Shown here: in pieces, positions 1 to 15,000 of the stretch
How the letters are laid out: each line of letters begins with the position of its first letter
Position numbering within the stretch: the first letter of the stretch is position 1
Notes under the pieces: generated by a model
Told to the model about the DNA's origin: nothing
Seen by the model: the letters and a program-made list of their open reading frames with translations, nothing else
Databases searched by the model: none
Translations under genes and position numbers: made by a program
NCBI GenBank assembly: GCA_947044365.1
Contig: OX345650.1
Location: 553,501 to 617,500, forward strand
DNA length: 64,000 nt
Direction: 5' to 3'
From: Petrosia ficiformis
Lineage: Eukaryota > Porifera > Demospongiae > Haplosclerida > Petrosiidae

Positions 1-36
1 TGTTAAATTATTAAACTAAACTTTACATCCACTTAC

Positions 37-3000
37 TAATAGATTCAACATACATCCCATTCTTTGTCCACGATGAGTACTATCTTCTTGTACATTACGA
101 TAATCTAAAAGGAGTCCAATAAGACGACTCACGGAATCTATGAATACACACCCTGCCTCTCCTATCTGGTTGTCTTTCTGACAAGAGGGCATCAGACTGG
201 ATGAATGAATAGATAAATGGAGATGCATATATGAATGAATGGACTAATGGATGAATGAATGAATGGATGAATGGAACTTACATTTCATGAAAGAGATCTC
301 TGTAAGCTTCATCTCCTTTTCCTTTGCTGACAAGATCATCCATCTTATCAAAGACCTCAGTTTCAACCTTTGAAGAGTATACCGAAGAATACAAGAGTAT
401 CCAAAGATATACAAATAACATACCCTTTTGAAATTCCCACTTGCTTTTAGCTCATGTTTCATCACATCAAATACAAGTGGAATAGAGGCTTGTCGTATCT
501 CTGTATTAAAATATACAATCAATAATTTATGCTATCATTATACAGAAGAGGTGGAAATCCTCAGACCCATGTAGTAGTTACAAACCAATGTATTAGAAAA
601 TCCTCAGACCCATGTAGTAGTTACAAACCAATGTATTAGAAAATCCTCAGACCCATGTAGTAGTTACAAACCAATGTATTAGAAAATCCTCAGACCCATG
701 TTGTAGTTACAGACTAATGTTTTACTCAGACCCATGTATGAAAAATTAAGTCCTCAGACCAATGTATTAAAATGTCCTCAGACCTATGTAGTAGTTACAG
801 ATCAAACCCATGTAGGAGTCACAGGCCTGTACGTCCTTAACTTTGACCTATGTTCTTCACCTTTTTCCTTTAGGAGGGATATTTCAAGAAATGGACCAAT
901 CAGATTAGGGATAAAGTTACCCTTTTTACCACCCAATGCATGCCAAATAGACACAATATGTTGACACATCTGTGCTCTGATGTCACCAAATCTAAACAAT
1001 GGAAATAGTCATTAACATACATGTATAATTATATACATATACCAGATATATACATACATGTTATACACATACACCACATACATACATACATACATATATG
1101 TACTAGCGTTGTTTTAGTAACTATAACTAAAAGTTGTCATTATTTTCAAACTAAAACAACACTAATACATATATATACTTTGTACCGTACATACAATGTA
1201 CACGGTATATACATGTACACTAAGTACATGTACATGGTATATACATGTACATGTACACGGTATATACATGTACACTTAAGTACATGTACATGGTATATAC
1301 ATGTACACTAAGTACATGTACATGTACACGGTATATACATGTACACTAAGTACATGTACACGGTATATACATGTACATGTACATGGTATATTCATGTACA
1401 CTAAGTACATGTACATGGTATATACATGTACATGTACACAGTATAAACATGTACACCACGTACATGTACACTAAGTACATGTACGTGGTATATACATGTA
1501 CACTAATTACATGTACACGGTATATACATGTACACTAAGTACATGTACATGTCATATACAGTATAATCAGTGTTCTGCCCACACTGGTCGGCACTGGTCG
1601 GCACTAGTCGGGAATAACCACTTCTCAGATGAATTAACCACCTCTCAGATAATACATATATAGGCTACTGAGACAATATTAAGTATATACTGGATAAACA
1701 GCACTAAATGCAATGTAGAATCCAACCACCACTCTAAATATCCTGGGCAGAACACTGAGTATAATAATAAAAAACAGTTTAACTAACTGTCTAATTAATT
1801 TTGCTTTTAACATGTCATTGAAGTTCTCCAGTTGAAGACAAGGTTGAGTAGCGAATGATACACACACATCAAAAAATATATCCCAAATCTGAAACAAAAA
1901 AATTACATTATTAGTGTTACTAAAAATAGATTACAGCTATACATTACTTAAAATAGACTAACACACACAATTTACAATATACGTACCTGAGGAATAAACT
2001 GTCTCTCATTCATAAAAGAAGTGAATAAAGATTTTGAGAGGTTAATAAAAACTCTTAACAGAGTACTGAAGAGGGAAGAGAGATGAATGATAATAATTAA
2101 AAAGTGATTCAATAGTAACCTGTTTTGCATGTGATATAATACAACCCAGTGACTAGGATATGGGGGCTGGGCTACGAGTGTCTGTACAGTCTCTAATAGG
2201 TCTAAGACAAATGTCTGAGAAAGGGAGAGGGAGAGGGAGAGAGGGAGAGAGGGAGGGAGAGAGGGAGGGAGAGAAGGAGGGATGGAGAGGAGGAGGGAGG
2301 AGGGACAGAGGGAAGGAGGGACGGAAGGAAGGAGAGAAAGAGGGACAGAGGGAAGGGGGAGAGAAAGATGTATAGAAAATGTATAGAGAATAAGTTATAC
2401 TGACTTTCAATTGTGATTCTAAATTATTCGTGTCTTTGTCCAGCTCAACTGTTTTCAAAGAGTCAAAAAACATTGCATAATGTTTATCAGTCATAACTCT
2501 TAATAGACTAACTAGATTCACCACACAATCCACCTGTAAAACAGATAAAATCACATAATTTTTAAACTGCTGTCACATGACTATTAAGCCACACCTACCT
2601 TAAGGGGATTCGTTGTCTTCTGTAGAATGTTTGAGAGATTCAGAAGAGGCAGAATAAGAGGCGTGGCATTTTCAATATCAACAAAATTTATACTCTAAAA
2701 AAAATTGAATATAACTATTGACACATCTATCTATCTACAGTATCTATCTATCTAGCTATCTACAGTATCTATCTATCTAGCTATCTACAGTATCTATCTA
2801 TCTAGCTATCTACAGTATCTATCTATCTAGCTATCTACAGTATCTAGCTATCTACAGTATCTATCTATCTACAGTATCTATCTATCTATCTATCTACCTA
2901 CCTACCTACCTACCTACCTACCTACTTATCTATCTACCTACCTACCTACCTACCTACCTACCTACTTATCTATCTACCTACCTACCTACCTACCTACCTA

Positions 3001-3942
3001 CCTACTTATCTATCTACATATATCTTACTAATGACTCTCCACAATGAAGGATCTCCAGTATTTTTCCAACACATTTCATACACCCTGTGTTACCAATATC
3101 ATCTGATCGATAACCATGGACTGGCATCCCATGATCTATATGACTGCACATGTGACTAACGAGAGTTGGAAGAAGAGCTTGTCGTGTAACTAGACAGACA
3201 GATAGATAAAAAAAATAGATAGATAGACTGATACTCGATAGATAGATAAATAGATAGATAGATAAATAGGTTTAATATGTACCCCTTTTGTGTAATAGTT
3301 GTACTTCACTCTCCAGGACAGCCGCTATAAAACTCATCTTCTCACCAGCGATTGAGGGATGAGAATTTTGAATGGAGTCCAACATCTTAGCCAGAATATG
3401 GCTGTTAATGATATTCATAGATTTAATTACTCCATCCACTTAATTAATAACTCACGCTAAATGCTTTTCAGAATGTATTTTTGCAATATCAGCAAGAATG
3501 GATGGTAGATTACGTAATAGTGCACACTGTATGTAAAATATACATGTATTCATATTATACATATACAATATACATGTACATATAATATAATGTATAGTAC
3601 ATGCACATGTATATACATGTACATGTACACATAATATGATGTATAGTACATGCACATGTACATATGTGTATAGCCGTACATGAAGATGACATAGATACAC
3701 ATGTACATATATATGATGTACGTGTACATGTATGTGATATATACATATATTAATGCTCCTGTACTTGTTATCATATATTATGTACATGTACATACATGTA
3801 CCTGTAAATGATGTATTCCCTGATATGTACTCTCTTGATGACTGAGTAATTGACACATGTTGTTATAACACTTCACCATACTATCCAGAAACTTCATATC
3901 AGGTCTGTGGGTGTGGTCAATGGGGTGTGGTTTAGTAGTAAG

Positions 3943-3996
<54 letters not shown>

Positions 3997-6012
3997 ATAT
4001 ATATATAGTGACTTACTGTTTGTTTAGTTTATGGGATTGGATTATAAACTGAAAGTAAAATTTCATGGACTGGAGGAGGTGGAGGAGGATGAAGAGAGAA
4101 GGAGTAGAAGGAGGAGGACGACAAAGAGGAAGAGGAGGAGGAGAAGGAAGATGAGGAGGAGGAGTAGAAGGAGGAGAAAGAGGAGGAGGAAGGGGAGATA
4201 TAGATCAGGTAATTAACAAGATGTTTACATTAATTATAATTACATTCAACAGATCAGAGAGCTCTCCTTGTCTTTCTCCAAAATTCAGTAAACGTTGATT
4301 CATATAACTCAACAGATCACTGTACAAATATAACAGATATATAGGTACACAAATGACTCTACCAGTATAGTGAGTATCCATTGTATATATTATTGTACCA
4401 GTATATATATATATATATATATATATACCATTGTACCAGCGTGCGTATACCATTACATAATATACCATTGTATCTATATATATCTGCCATTGTACGAGTG
4501 TATATACCATGTATATATAATATACCATTGTACAAGTGTGTATGTACCATTGTGCCAGTGGATATACCATTGTACCAGTATATACATGTATACATATATA
4601 TCATTGTGCCAGTGTGCGTATACCATTACATAATATACTATTGTATTTAAGTATATCTCCCATTGTACCAGTGGATATACCATTGTATTAGTGCATGTGT
4701 ACCGTTGTACAAGATTAGTATAATGTATAGTACCTGTGTGCCAATGTAGCAGAGAAATGTTTGGATATATATATGTCTAATACTGGAATAAAATGTCTAT
4801 ATTTCTCGTCAGATAGAAGATTGAATATGGACACCTGTGTATATATAGATTCAGACACAGTTACACTCAGACAAAGAAACAGACAGACAGACAGACAGAC
4901 AGAATGACAGACAGAGACAGGCAGATATGTAGACAGACATGTAGACAGACAGACAGATATGTAGACAGACAGATATGTAGACAGACATCTAGATATGCAG
5001 ACAGACAGACAGATATGTAGATAGAAAGACAGACAGACAGATATGTAGACAGACAGATATGTAGACAGACATCTAGATATGCAGACAGACAGACAGATAT
5101 GTAGATAGAAAGACAGACAGACAGATTACCAAAGCACTGATAACAATTTCTGCATAAGGATCGGAATATTCTGTTAAAATATTAAATAGAGAATCTAAAG
5201 TGTCTTGTAAAAACTTCATAATCTCCTCTCCAACTTCCTTCAACTTAAACAAAATAAGTGATAGATCACGTGACCTACTTCGCCACTTGAGAAGGGACAG
5301 CATGTCGACTACACAAACAAATTCATAATACATGTATATGATGTAACCATGGTAATATTGTTGCCATGGTGATTGATATGCACCTTTCTGTGTTAGTTTT
5401 GTTGAGCATGTTAATGTTGAAATGAATAGTGTTTCTCTTTGACTACGAGACACTGAATGAGTACCTGTTATGAATAGACAGATGGATGGATGGATGGATG
5501 GATGGATGGATGGATAGATAGGTAAATAAATAGACAGATGGATAGATGGATAAATGGATGGATGGATAGATAGATGGATGAGTGTATGAATGCGTATTCT
5601 TTACCAGCTGACGGTGTTCCATCGATGTTGATTATAGTTGATAATGTCTTTCCTCTGGTTGTCCTCTCTCTGTGAGAGGGAAGTTGACCTCCAACACCTT
5701 TAGCTGATTCTACAGCCAGATAGAAACTAGGATCATGCCATTTTTTACCTTCTGCCTAAAAGGAAAATAAATAATTACTATAGTACATAGTTATACATAC
5801 ATGTATATATGTACTCAACACAATGTACTTCTACAATTAGTATACTTATACACATGTACATTATATTATACTTTATATTACAAGTACATGTACTATATAC
5901 ATGTAATTATGTACATGTATATCTACATAACATACATGTGCATGTACATGTACATATACATACATGTACATATACATACGTATGTATTAAGGACTTAAGT
6001 ACATTGCAGTAC

Positions 6013-6059
<47 letters not shown>

Positions 6060-9000
6060 TATATACATACAACTCATGTGTTCCATCTGGTATAATAGCT
6101 CCATTATCTTGCATGATCTTGAGATAAGAGAAAGCAAACGTTTTATCCATCTTATCCTTGCCTGTTTGTAATGATATTCATGAGTGATATTAGTTATGTA
6201 CATGTATATGTATAATTGGTACCTTCATTTTTTGCTACATGTCTGAAACCGACTCTCAAGTGAGCAACTGATATCTTTTCAAAAGGTATGGATAACTAAC
6301 GAGAAATGAAACTAATTAAAGGTCATTAAATATTCATAGCATTAACAAGAGGAAGAGAAGAGAGGGACAGACAAGGTGAGTAAGAGGAGAGGTAGGGAGA
6401 CAAAGAGGGAAGGGACAGATATGGAAAAGAACCTTGAATGTTTCATGCCATTTTGGTTGATTATGATGATAATAAATGAATGACTCATATTCATTAATAG
6501 GTGTGGCTCCGGCTGCTATCACAATACAATGCTGTATAGTATAATAGATCATGTTATAAATAATATCGATATGTATCTATGGGAACACATGTTAGAAACT
6601 TACTCTTAGTATTTCTCCACGAGAGTCACAGACAGCAATGGCTACCTCAACATTTCTTTCAGCTCTTTTACTGCCCTTTTCAAATTGACCATATTCCAAT
6701 GTCACATATATATCATTACGTACAACACCTAATGTTACCATAGTAACACATATGTATATACACAATAATTATAATGTTCCTGGTGATGGTACCATGGTAA
6801 CATTACCATACTCACACATATGTACATGTGTGTATTACAAACACAAACATGTACTTGTATCCCAAAACACACATACACATACTTGTATCCCAAACACATA
6901 TACACATACTTGCATCACAAACACACATACACACACATATACTTGTATCCCAAACACACATACACATACTTGTATCCCAAAACACACATATATACATATA
7001 TCATGGATACACACCTGGTAATATAACATCTGGAAAACCAAGTTTATCAACAGAGAAAGTGTTCTTATTAATAAGATATGGAAAATCTTTAGTGAGTTGT
7101 TGTAAATCTCCACGTATCATTTTAAGAGCAAGAGATACAGTAATGCCCTGCTTACCACTGGTCTTTGGTGCTGCCTTCTTTATCAATGACAAATGGAGAG
7201 TACTAAAGTCAGTTTCATGAGTTGTGCTGAAAATAAAGTGACAAATATAACATTATTAATAATTATCTCAATATCATATTGTACAATACTAAAGTTTTTC
7301 AAGTTATATAATTCCCATTCATCATGACCTCAGAATAATCTTCATAACTTTAGTTTGGAATGACCAGCAATTTTTTTGCCTGTACCATTTTCATATAATT
7401 ATCCTTCCCGTTCTTTTTTGTGTATGTCAAATTTCAATCCATTGCTTCAGTTACAGTATAATCATGTATTAACCTTATGACATTTAAACTATACACTATA
7501 CATGTGTATTAGGTCATCATATCATAATCTTGAGAATGTGAACAGATTTTAAATCGTAAGTTCACAAGTCCTTGTCACACATACTTAAACCCTTTTCTCA
7601 CCTGAGGCTAAGAGACTTACCATATATGGAGAGAGAGAAGATATGTCATTTGATAATCATCATCATCATTTTGTTGATTGTTTGTTTCTTCAACTACTGG
7701 ACGAAGATCTAAAACTAGAATGAAAAATAATGAATGAATCAATTAGTGAATGGATGGAATAATGGATGAGTGAATGAATGAAATAATGGATTAGTGAATG
7801 AATGGAATAATGGATGAATGGATTAGTGAATGAATGAAATAATGGATTAGTGAATGAATGGAATAATGGATGAATGGAATAATGGATGAATGGTATAATG
7901 GATGAATGGATTAGTGAATGAATGAAATAATGGATGAGTGAATGAATGGAATATTGGATGAATGGAATATTGGATGAATGGAATAATGGATGAATGAATG
8001 AAATAATGGATTAGTGAATGAATGGAATAATGGATGAATGGATTAGTGAATGAATGAAATAATGGATTAGTGAATGAATGGAATAATGGATGAATGGAAT
8101 AATGGATGAATGGTATAATGGATGAATGGATTAGTGAATGAATGAAATAATGGACTAATGGACTAATGGATGGATTTGAGTATAATATGAATAGAAACTC
8201 CACTCACCTCCAACAGCATAGGGTCTTCTGAAATGACAATGAGAAACATTTCTCTTGTCATCGATAAGCATTTTACCTTATTTGTATAAATAGAAAAGAA
8301 ATATTGAAATGAAATATTGATACATATATCAGTTTAACCTTTTCTGATAACTTGACACACGAGATAGAGACTTGAAGATTGCATCTCTCTCTTACCCAGA
8401 TCCTATTATACATTACACCATACATTAATTACACATGTACGTGTGTACATCTATAAGTTACTTACTGTGAACACACAATAATACTGTGAGGGTTTGTCAT
8501 TCGTTTGAGAACCACTAGATTTTTTAGCGTTGATCAGAAATCGTTCACTAAAAAGAAAATAATAATCTATTTTACAAATTCAAGACCAATAGATGAAATA
8601 GTGGACACAAATAAGATGTATATGTACATACAGAGAGAATTAGGATAATTCATTCCTGATTAGGGAATTGGGCCCAGGATCATTTGATATCTACAGTACC
8701 TGACATTATTACGTTTACATACTATCACTGTACTTCGAATGTACTACACAGTATTACACCTTAGTACTATGCTATCACATACAAATGTAAAGGGAATTCA
8801 TACACTACTATGATTACAGTACTATAGTACTACTTAGAAGTACATTTGACTATCACCTTATTAAAGTATAGCTCCTATCATATATAGTAATTAAACTTAA
8901 TAAAGATAGGGGCTTTACCTGACTTGTCTTTTGTTATCATTATCGTAAAGAAAGAAAAACACTTCACTATCCTCAGGAAACTGGTGATCAATATGACGAA

Positions 9001-12000
9001 CTACTAAGTATAAATGATGTGTCTGAGAGGAAGTAAAGATATTACAAGATTAAACGGGAAATCATGTGCGCAGCAAGGTAGCACAGAGAAAGCAACAACA
9101 CTAAACCACATTAGACAATATAATTATATTATAATGTTTAAATATATACATGTATCACATAAATTATACAGTGTTCTCCCTAGAAAATGATCAAGGCGTA
9201 GGGGAGGGTGTGGCCTGGAGTTCTTATCAAAGAATATAGGCCACTCCCATTGCCACATCAAAGAATTTTGGATGCAGAAGCTGTGGGGGCCCCCTACTCC
9301 AAAAGAGCCTAGGGAGAACACTAAAATACTGTAAACATGTAATAATTGTTGATAGAATTATTATTAGTATATACATTGTATATTACACAATGCTTCATTA
9401 CATATACATGTTATTATATAAAATTAATTAAATTATAATTAAATGTAATTACATGAGTCCATAATTAATATACTGTTTACATACATACATATAATTATAT
9501 TATGTATTATAAATTAAATTATAATTAAATTATAATTATATGATTAAAGGAGTCCATAATTAATATGCTGTTTACATACATATATAATTATATTATGTAT
9601 TATAAATTAAATTATAATTATATGATTAAAGGAGTCTATAATTAATATACTGTTTACATACATAATCATATATGCTCAACAAACCTTTGATGAAACCGGT
9701 TCTTTGGTTTTTTTCTGATCCCAACCAGTTTGAGGAACTCTACGTGCAATTTCATCTTGTCGTTGTTTATACTAAAAAATTGTTAAAAAAGGTAATCTCC
9801 ATAATGAAACCACACCCACTAACAATAGTATACATCTCTTGTGTACTGGTCCCATGTGGATCAATGGTCTGTCCATTATTGTCTCTAGGATTTAGAGGTA
9901 GTTCACATAACTGGTTAATCTGGTCTATCTTGGCTGTTAATTTTGTTCTAATATCTTGTAGTTTATCCTATAATAATTAATAATTATAATAGTACATGTA
10001 CAGTACAATATAGTATAGTAATGTACAGTATACATGTAGTACAGTATAGTACAGTATATTATAATTGTATAATACATTACAGTATAGTATAGTATAATAT
10101 AGCACAGTACAGTACAGTACAGTACAGTATATTATAACATTACAGTATAGTATAGTATAATATAGTACAGTACAGTACAGTACAGTACAGTATATTATAA
10201 CATTACAGTATAGTATAATACATTACAGTATAGTATATAGTATAGCATAATACAGTACAGTGCAGTACAGTACAGTACAGTATATTATAACAGTATAATA
10301 CATTACAGTATAGTATAGTATAATACATTACAGTATAGTATATAGTATAGCATAATACAGTACAGTACAGTACAGTATATTATAATTGTATAATACATTA
10401 CAGTATAGTATAGCATAATACAGTACAGTACAGCATAGTATAGTTATTTACTACAGTATAGCATAATACAGTACAATACAGTACAGTACAGTGCAGTACA
10501 GTACAGTACAGGACAGTACAGCATAGTATAGGTATTTACTACAGTATAGTATGGTACAGTACAACACAGTACAGTGCAGTACAGTACAGTACAGTAGTAC
10601 TTGAGCTTGCATGATGTTGATACAATAGTTACTTGTTAAATTTGATCACATGACACTCACATGTGTGACATTACTGTGTGTAAGAGTCCATCTCCAGTGT
10701 AACACATCTTCCATGTAATTAAGAACTTGTAAATACTTTTGATGAGAACCAAACTATGAGACGAACAATGGATTGACAAATGAATGAATGAATGCAAAAT
10801 AGATATGCATGTATGATTGGGTAGATGGCAGGATGAATAGATGGATTAATGGATGGATGATGAGTACATGGATGAATGGATGGGTAGACGAATGGATGAA
10901 TGGATAGATGGATGAATGAATGGATAGATGACTGGATGGATAGATGAATAGGTACACGAATGGATGGATGGATGGATGGGTAGATGAATGGGTACATGAA
11001 TGGATGGATGGATGGATGGAGAGATGAATGGATGGATGGATGGGTAGATGAATGGGTACATGAATGGATGGATGGATGGAGAGATGAATGGATGGATGGA
11101 TGGGTAGATGAATGGGCACATGAATGGATGGATGGATGGATGGATGGAATAATGTATTTACAGAATAAAGTTGATAAAGCTTGTTCTTCCATTGATAAAG
11201 AGATTCAGTAGCCTCTAATGCAACAGGATCAATATTAGGAATAGGATAATCTTCTTCACTGAAATATAACAAGAATGAGAAGAACATCATAATTATTATA
11301 ATAAACTCATCAATCCATCCATCCATCCATCCATCCATCCATCCATCCACCCACTCATACAATTGTTCATCCACCATCACAAACAAGTTACATGTACAAT
11401 GTATATATGACATCTTTTTATGTCAAACAATCGCTTGTAAACCCACACAATAACATCCTACATCTTACCCAGCAGATACTATAGTGTGTTCTTTAGCCTT
11501 CACAAAATTGATAGGAAATATTCCCTTTAGAAACATAAATATCATAAAATACTGTAATGTATGTGTAATATATACTGTACATGTACATGTACAAACTGTA
11601 ACATACATGTACATAATACAGATACACATGTACATACATACCTCCTACATACATGTACATATACATATACATTCATACATACATGTAGGTACATTGTGTA
11701 CTTAGATATTAGATATATACACAATGTGCATATAGTGTAGATACATTCATACATACACATGTACATGATAGATACTTATATATTATATATGTACATGTAT
11801 ACATAGATACATGTACATATAGATACATACATGTACATAAAAAGTAACAAACATACATATATACTCACTCTCTTGGATGGATAGATATATAAATATCCTC
11901 TATACCAACCTAACAAGAAATGTGAATATGAAATATAATTAAAAAAGTTCATGGATTACCTTTGTGTTCCTCCAGCACACATACTAGATCACCAACTGCT

Positions 12001-15000
12001 AATGATAAATGATGTTCAGATTGAGGAGTGAAGTTCCATATTGCTGTATGTGTGGGTGTGCGTGTGTGTGAGAGAGAGAGAGAGACAGACAGAGAGAGAG
12101 AGCAATTATATTTATCGTAAAGTTGAAACCACTAATAAATGTAACCAAATTTCATGTACATTGACAAGTAGATAATGTACATATACAAGTATATGTACTT
12201 ATATTTACATGTACATGCATACATTATATATACATACATGTACATTCGCATGTAGAGATTGTACATACAAGTATATGTACTTATATGAACATTTACATGT
12301 ACATGTACATTATATATAGTATATACATGTACATACATGTACTGTGACATGGAGATCCCATACACTGTATGTACATGTACTTGTACATTACAATTATGTA
12401 CATGATAATTATATACATGTACATATCATGTAGAGATATACATGTATGATACATGTGTATATGAACACAAGTCAACACACCACTTTTTGTAATGAGATAA
12501 TAATACCAGGATCTCATGCCACTATCAGTAATATAATTATATTAGCGTTATCTCCAAATAATAAAACTTAATTATATAATTTATAATTGTAATTATATAA
12601 ACAACATCTATACATGTACATAATACATATACATATGTACATGTAGTTACACATGTACATACATGTAATGACACTTGTTATACATGTACATAATACATAT
12701 ATATGTAGTTACATATGTACATACTATATAATACATGTACATGTAATAACACTAGTTATACATGTACATAACATAAATATGTAGTTACATATGTACATAC
12801 TGTATAATACATGTACATGTAATAACACTAGTTATACATGTACATAACATAAATATGTAGTTACATGTGTACATACTATATAATACATGTACATGTACAG
12901 GCAACTCTCATTTTCATTTTTCCATTGCCTCAGGTGTCTTTCTTTCTTTCTTTCTACATCTCTGATAACATCATGTATCATGTAATAACACTAGTTATAC
13001 ATGTAATAATACATAAATATGTAGTTACATATGTACATACTGTATAATACATGTACATGTAATAACACTAATTATACATGTACATGATGTCACCTGGTAT
13101 GCATATGTACATGTAACAGTGAATACAAAGTCTAGCTGTCTGGATGTGAAATACTATACAAGAATGAGTAATGATGAATGTATGTATATTACAAGGTGTA
13201 TACAATAGTTTCTACAATGTTGCCATGACAACCGAACCTTGGTCTATTCATTACTACATATCTATCTATTAGGACCAAATTTGGTTGGAAAGTATTAGTA
13301 TCAAAATACCCCATGGTAACTACAAAGACAGTAAAGAAATAGTTTGTGTTAAAAACGTGATAAAGAATAATACAAGAAACTGATTCAAAAGAAATGAAAG
13401 GTCATTCACATTCACTATGAAGGTTTATAACTTTAGATTGACCAACAATCTTTTTACCTGCACCATTTTCATATAATTATCCTTCCTGTTCTTTTTTGTG
13501 TATGTCAAATTTCGTTTCTTGAATTACATTAATCTTATGACATTAAATACACTACAGTACATATAAAAGTCATCACATCCTAATTGTGAGGTCATCATGA
13601 ATGTGAACAGACTTAGCTGTTTGTAGATGAACTAAGACACTCTTATCACTTACATGTGAAATTAGGTCTTCCAGATAAACGATTCTTTAATAATCACATC
13701 ATATATATCTATACAAAGGGGTCCTTAGAACTGTTTCATGTCAGGAAGAAGCTAATTTAATATCCTAAAGGAATATTATTTATTGCTCTTCTTGAACATC
13801 AAATTCATTTGACATTCAATCGTGAAACAGTTTACAGGAGGAGTACATGTAGTATGACAAAAATTTAAAGTTAGCAGAAGCATTTTGCAGTCAAACAATT
13901 ACATTTAAATACTTCGAATATTTTTTATAGGAAGCAACTGAAATTTGGTAACTAAGAAGTCTATAATGATTGATCTTCTTGGATACCAAATGTCATTGAC
14001 TTTCTGTACTGTCAAAAGCGAATGATCAAAACCACTTCCTATAAATGGTAAATTATGCAAACACTGATATTCCACAATGAATTATTAGACTATGAGATTA
14101 TGTAATGTTATTTTAGTAAAAGAATATACACTAATATAACATGTGTTAATTGAAGTCTTTATGATGACCTCAAAATGACATTACTTATATGCAATATAGT
14201 TTAATGTCATAAGGTTAATACATGATTATACTGTAACTCAATAACTTATACGTACTATAGTGTGTAGTTTAATGTCATAAGGTTAATACATGATTATACT
14301 GTAACTCAATAACTTATATGTACTATAGTGTGTAGTTTAATATCATAAGGTTAATACATGATTATACTGTAACTCAATTATGATTGATATTTGACACACA
14401 TAAGAAAGAATGGGAAGTTATATTTAAAAAAGGTGAAGATTAAAGGATGGTTGGTTGCTAAAGTTATGAACACTCTTCAAGATGAATGTGAATGACTTTT
14501 AGGTATGTGGTCTTATAATACAAATGTCGAAACGTTAACGAAATACTTTGTCAGAAGAAGAGGTATATAGAAGAGGTATATAGAACAGGTATATAGAACA
14601 GGTATATAGAAGAGGTATATAGAAGTGATATATAGAACAGGTATATAGAAGAGGTATATAGAAGAGGTATATAGAAGAGGTATATAGAAGAGGTATATAG
14701 AAGAGGTATATAGAAGAGGTATATAGAAGAGGTGTATATAGAAGAGGTATATAGAAGAGGTATATAGAAGAGGTATATAGAAGAGGTATATAGAAGAGGT
14801 ATATAGAACAAGTATATACATTGTAGAAGAGGTACATGTATATAGAACAGATATACACATGTATAGAAGAGGTATATAGAAGAGGTATATAGAACAGGTA
14901 TATAGAACAAGTATATAGAAGAGGTACATGTATATAGAAGAGGTATATAGAAGAGGTATATAGAAGAGGTATGTAGAACAGGTATGTAGAACAGGTATAT

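Noticed and set aside
558..800. Possible CRISPR-like array (also 18527-18788, 51340-51660)
   Set aside because: Tandem repeats without unique spacers, in introns of a eukaryotic genome.
4031..4216. Basic Glu/Arg-rich frame
   Set aside because: Product of the GAG/GGA repeat. It overlaps DOCK exon 4017-4048 on the other strand.
4320..4733. Apparent missing DOCK exon in the repeat-rich gap
   Set aside because: On careful alignment the neighbouring exons (YMNQRLL..., LLNFIIQSHK) account for the human segment ending SIFKFIVRSRI, so no exon needs to be missing.
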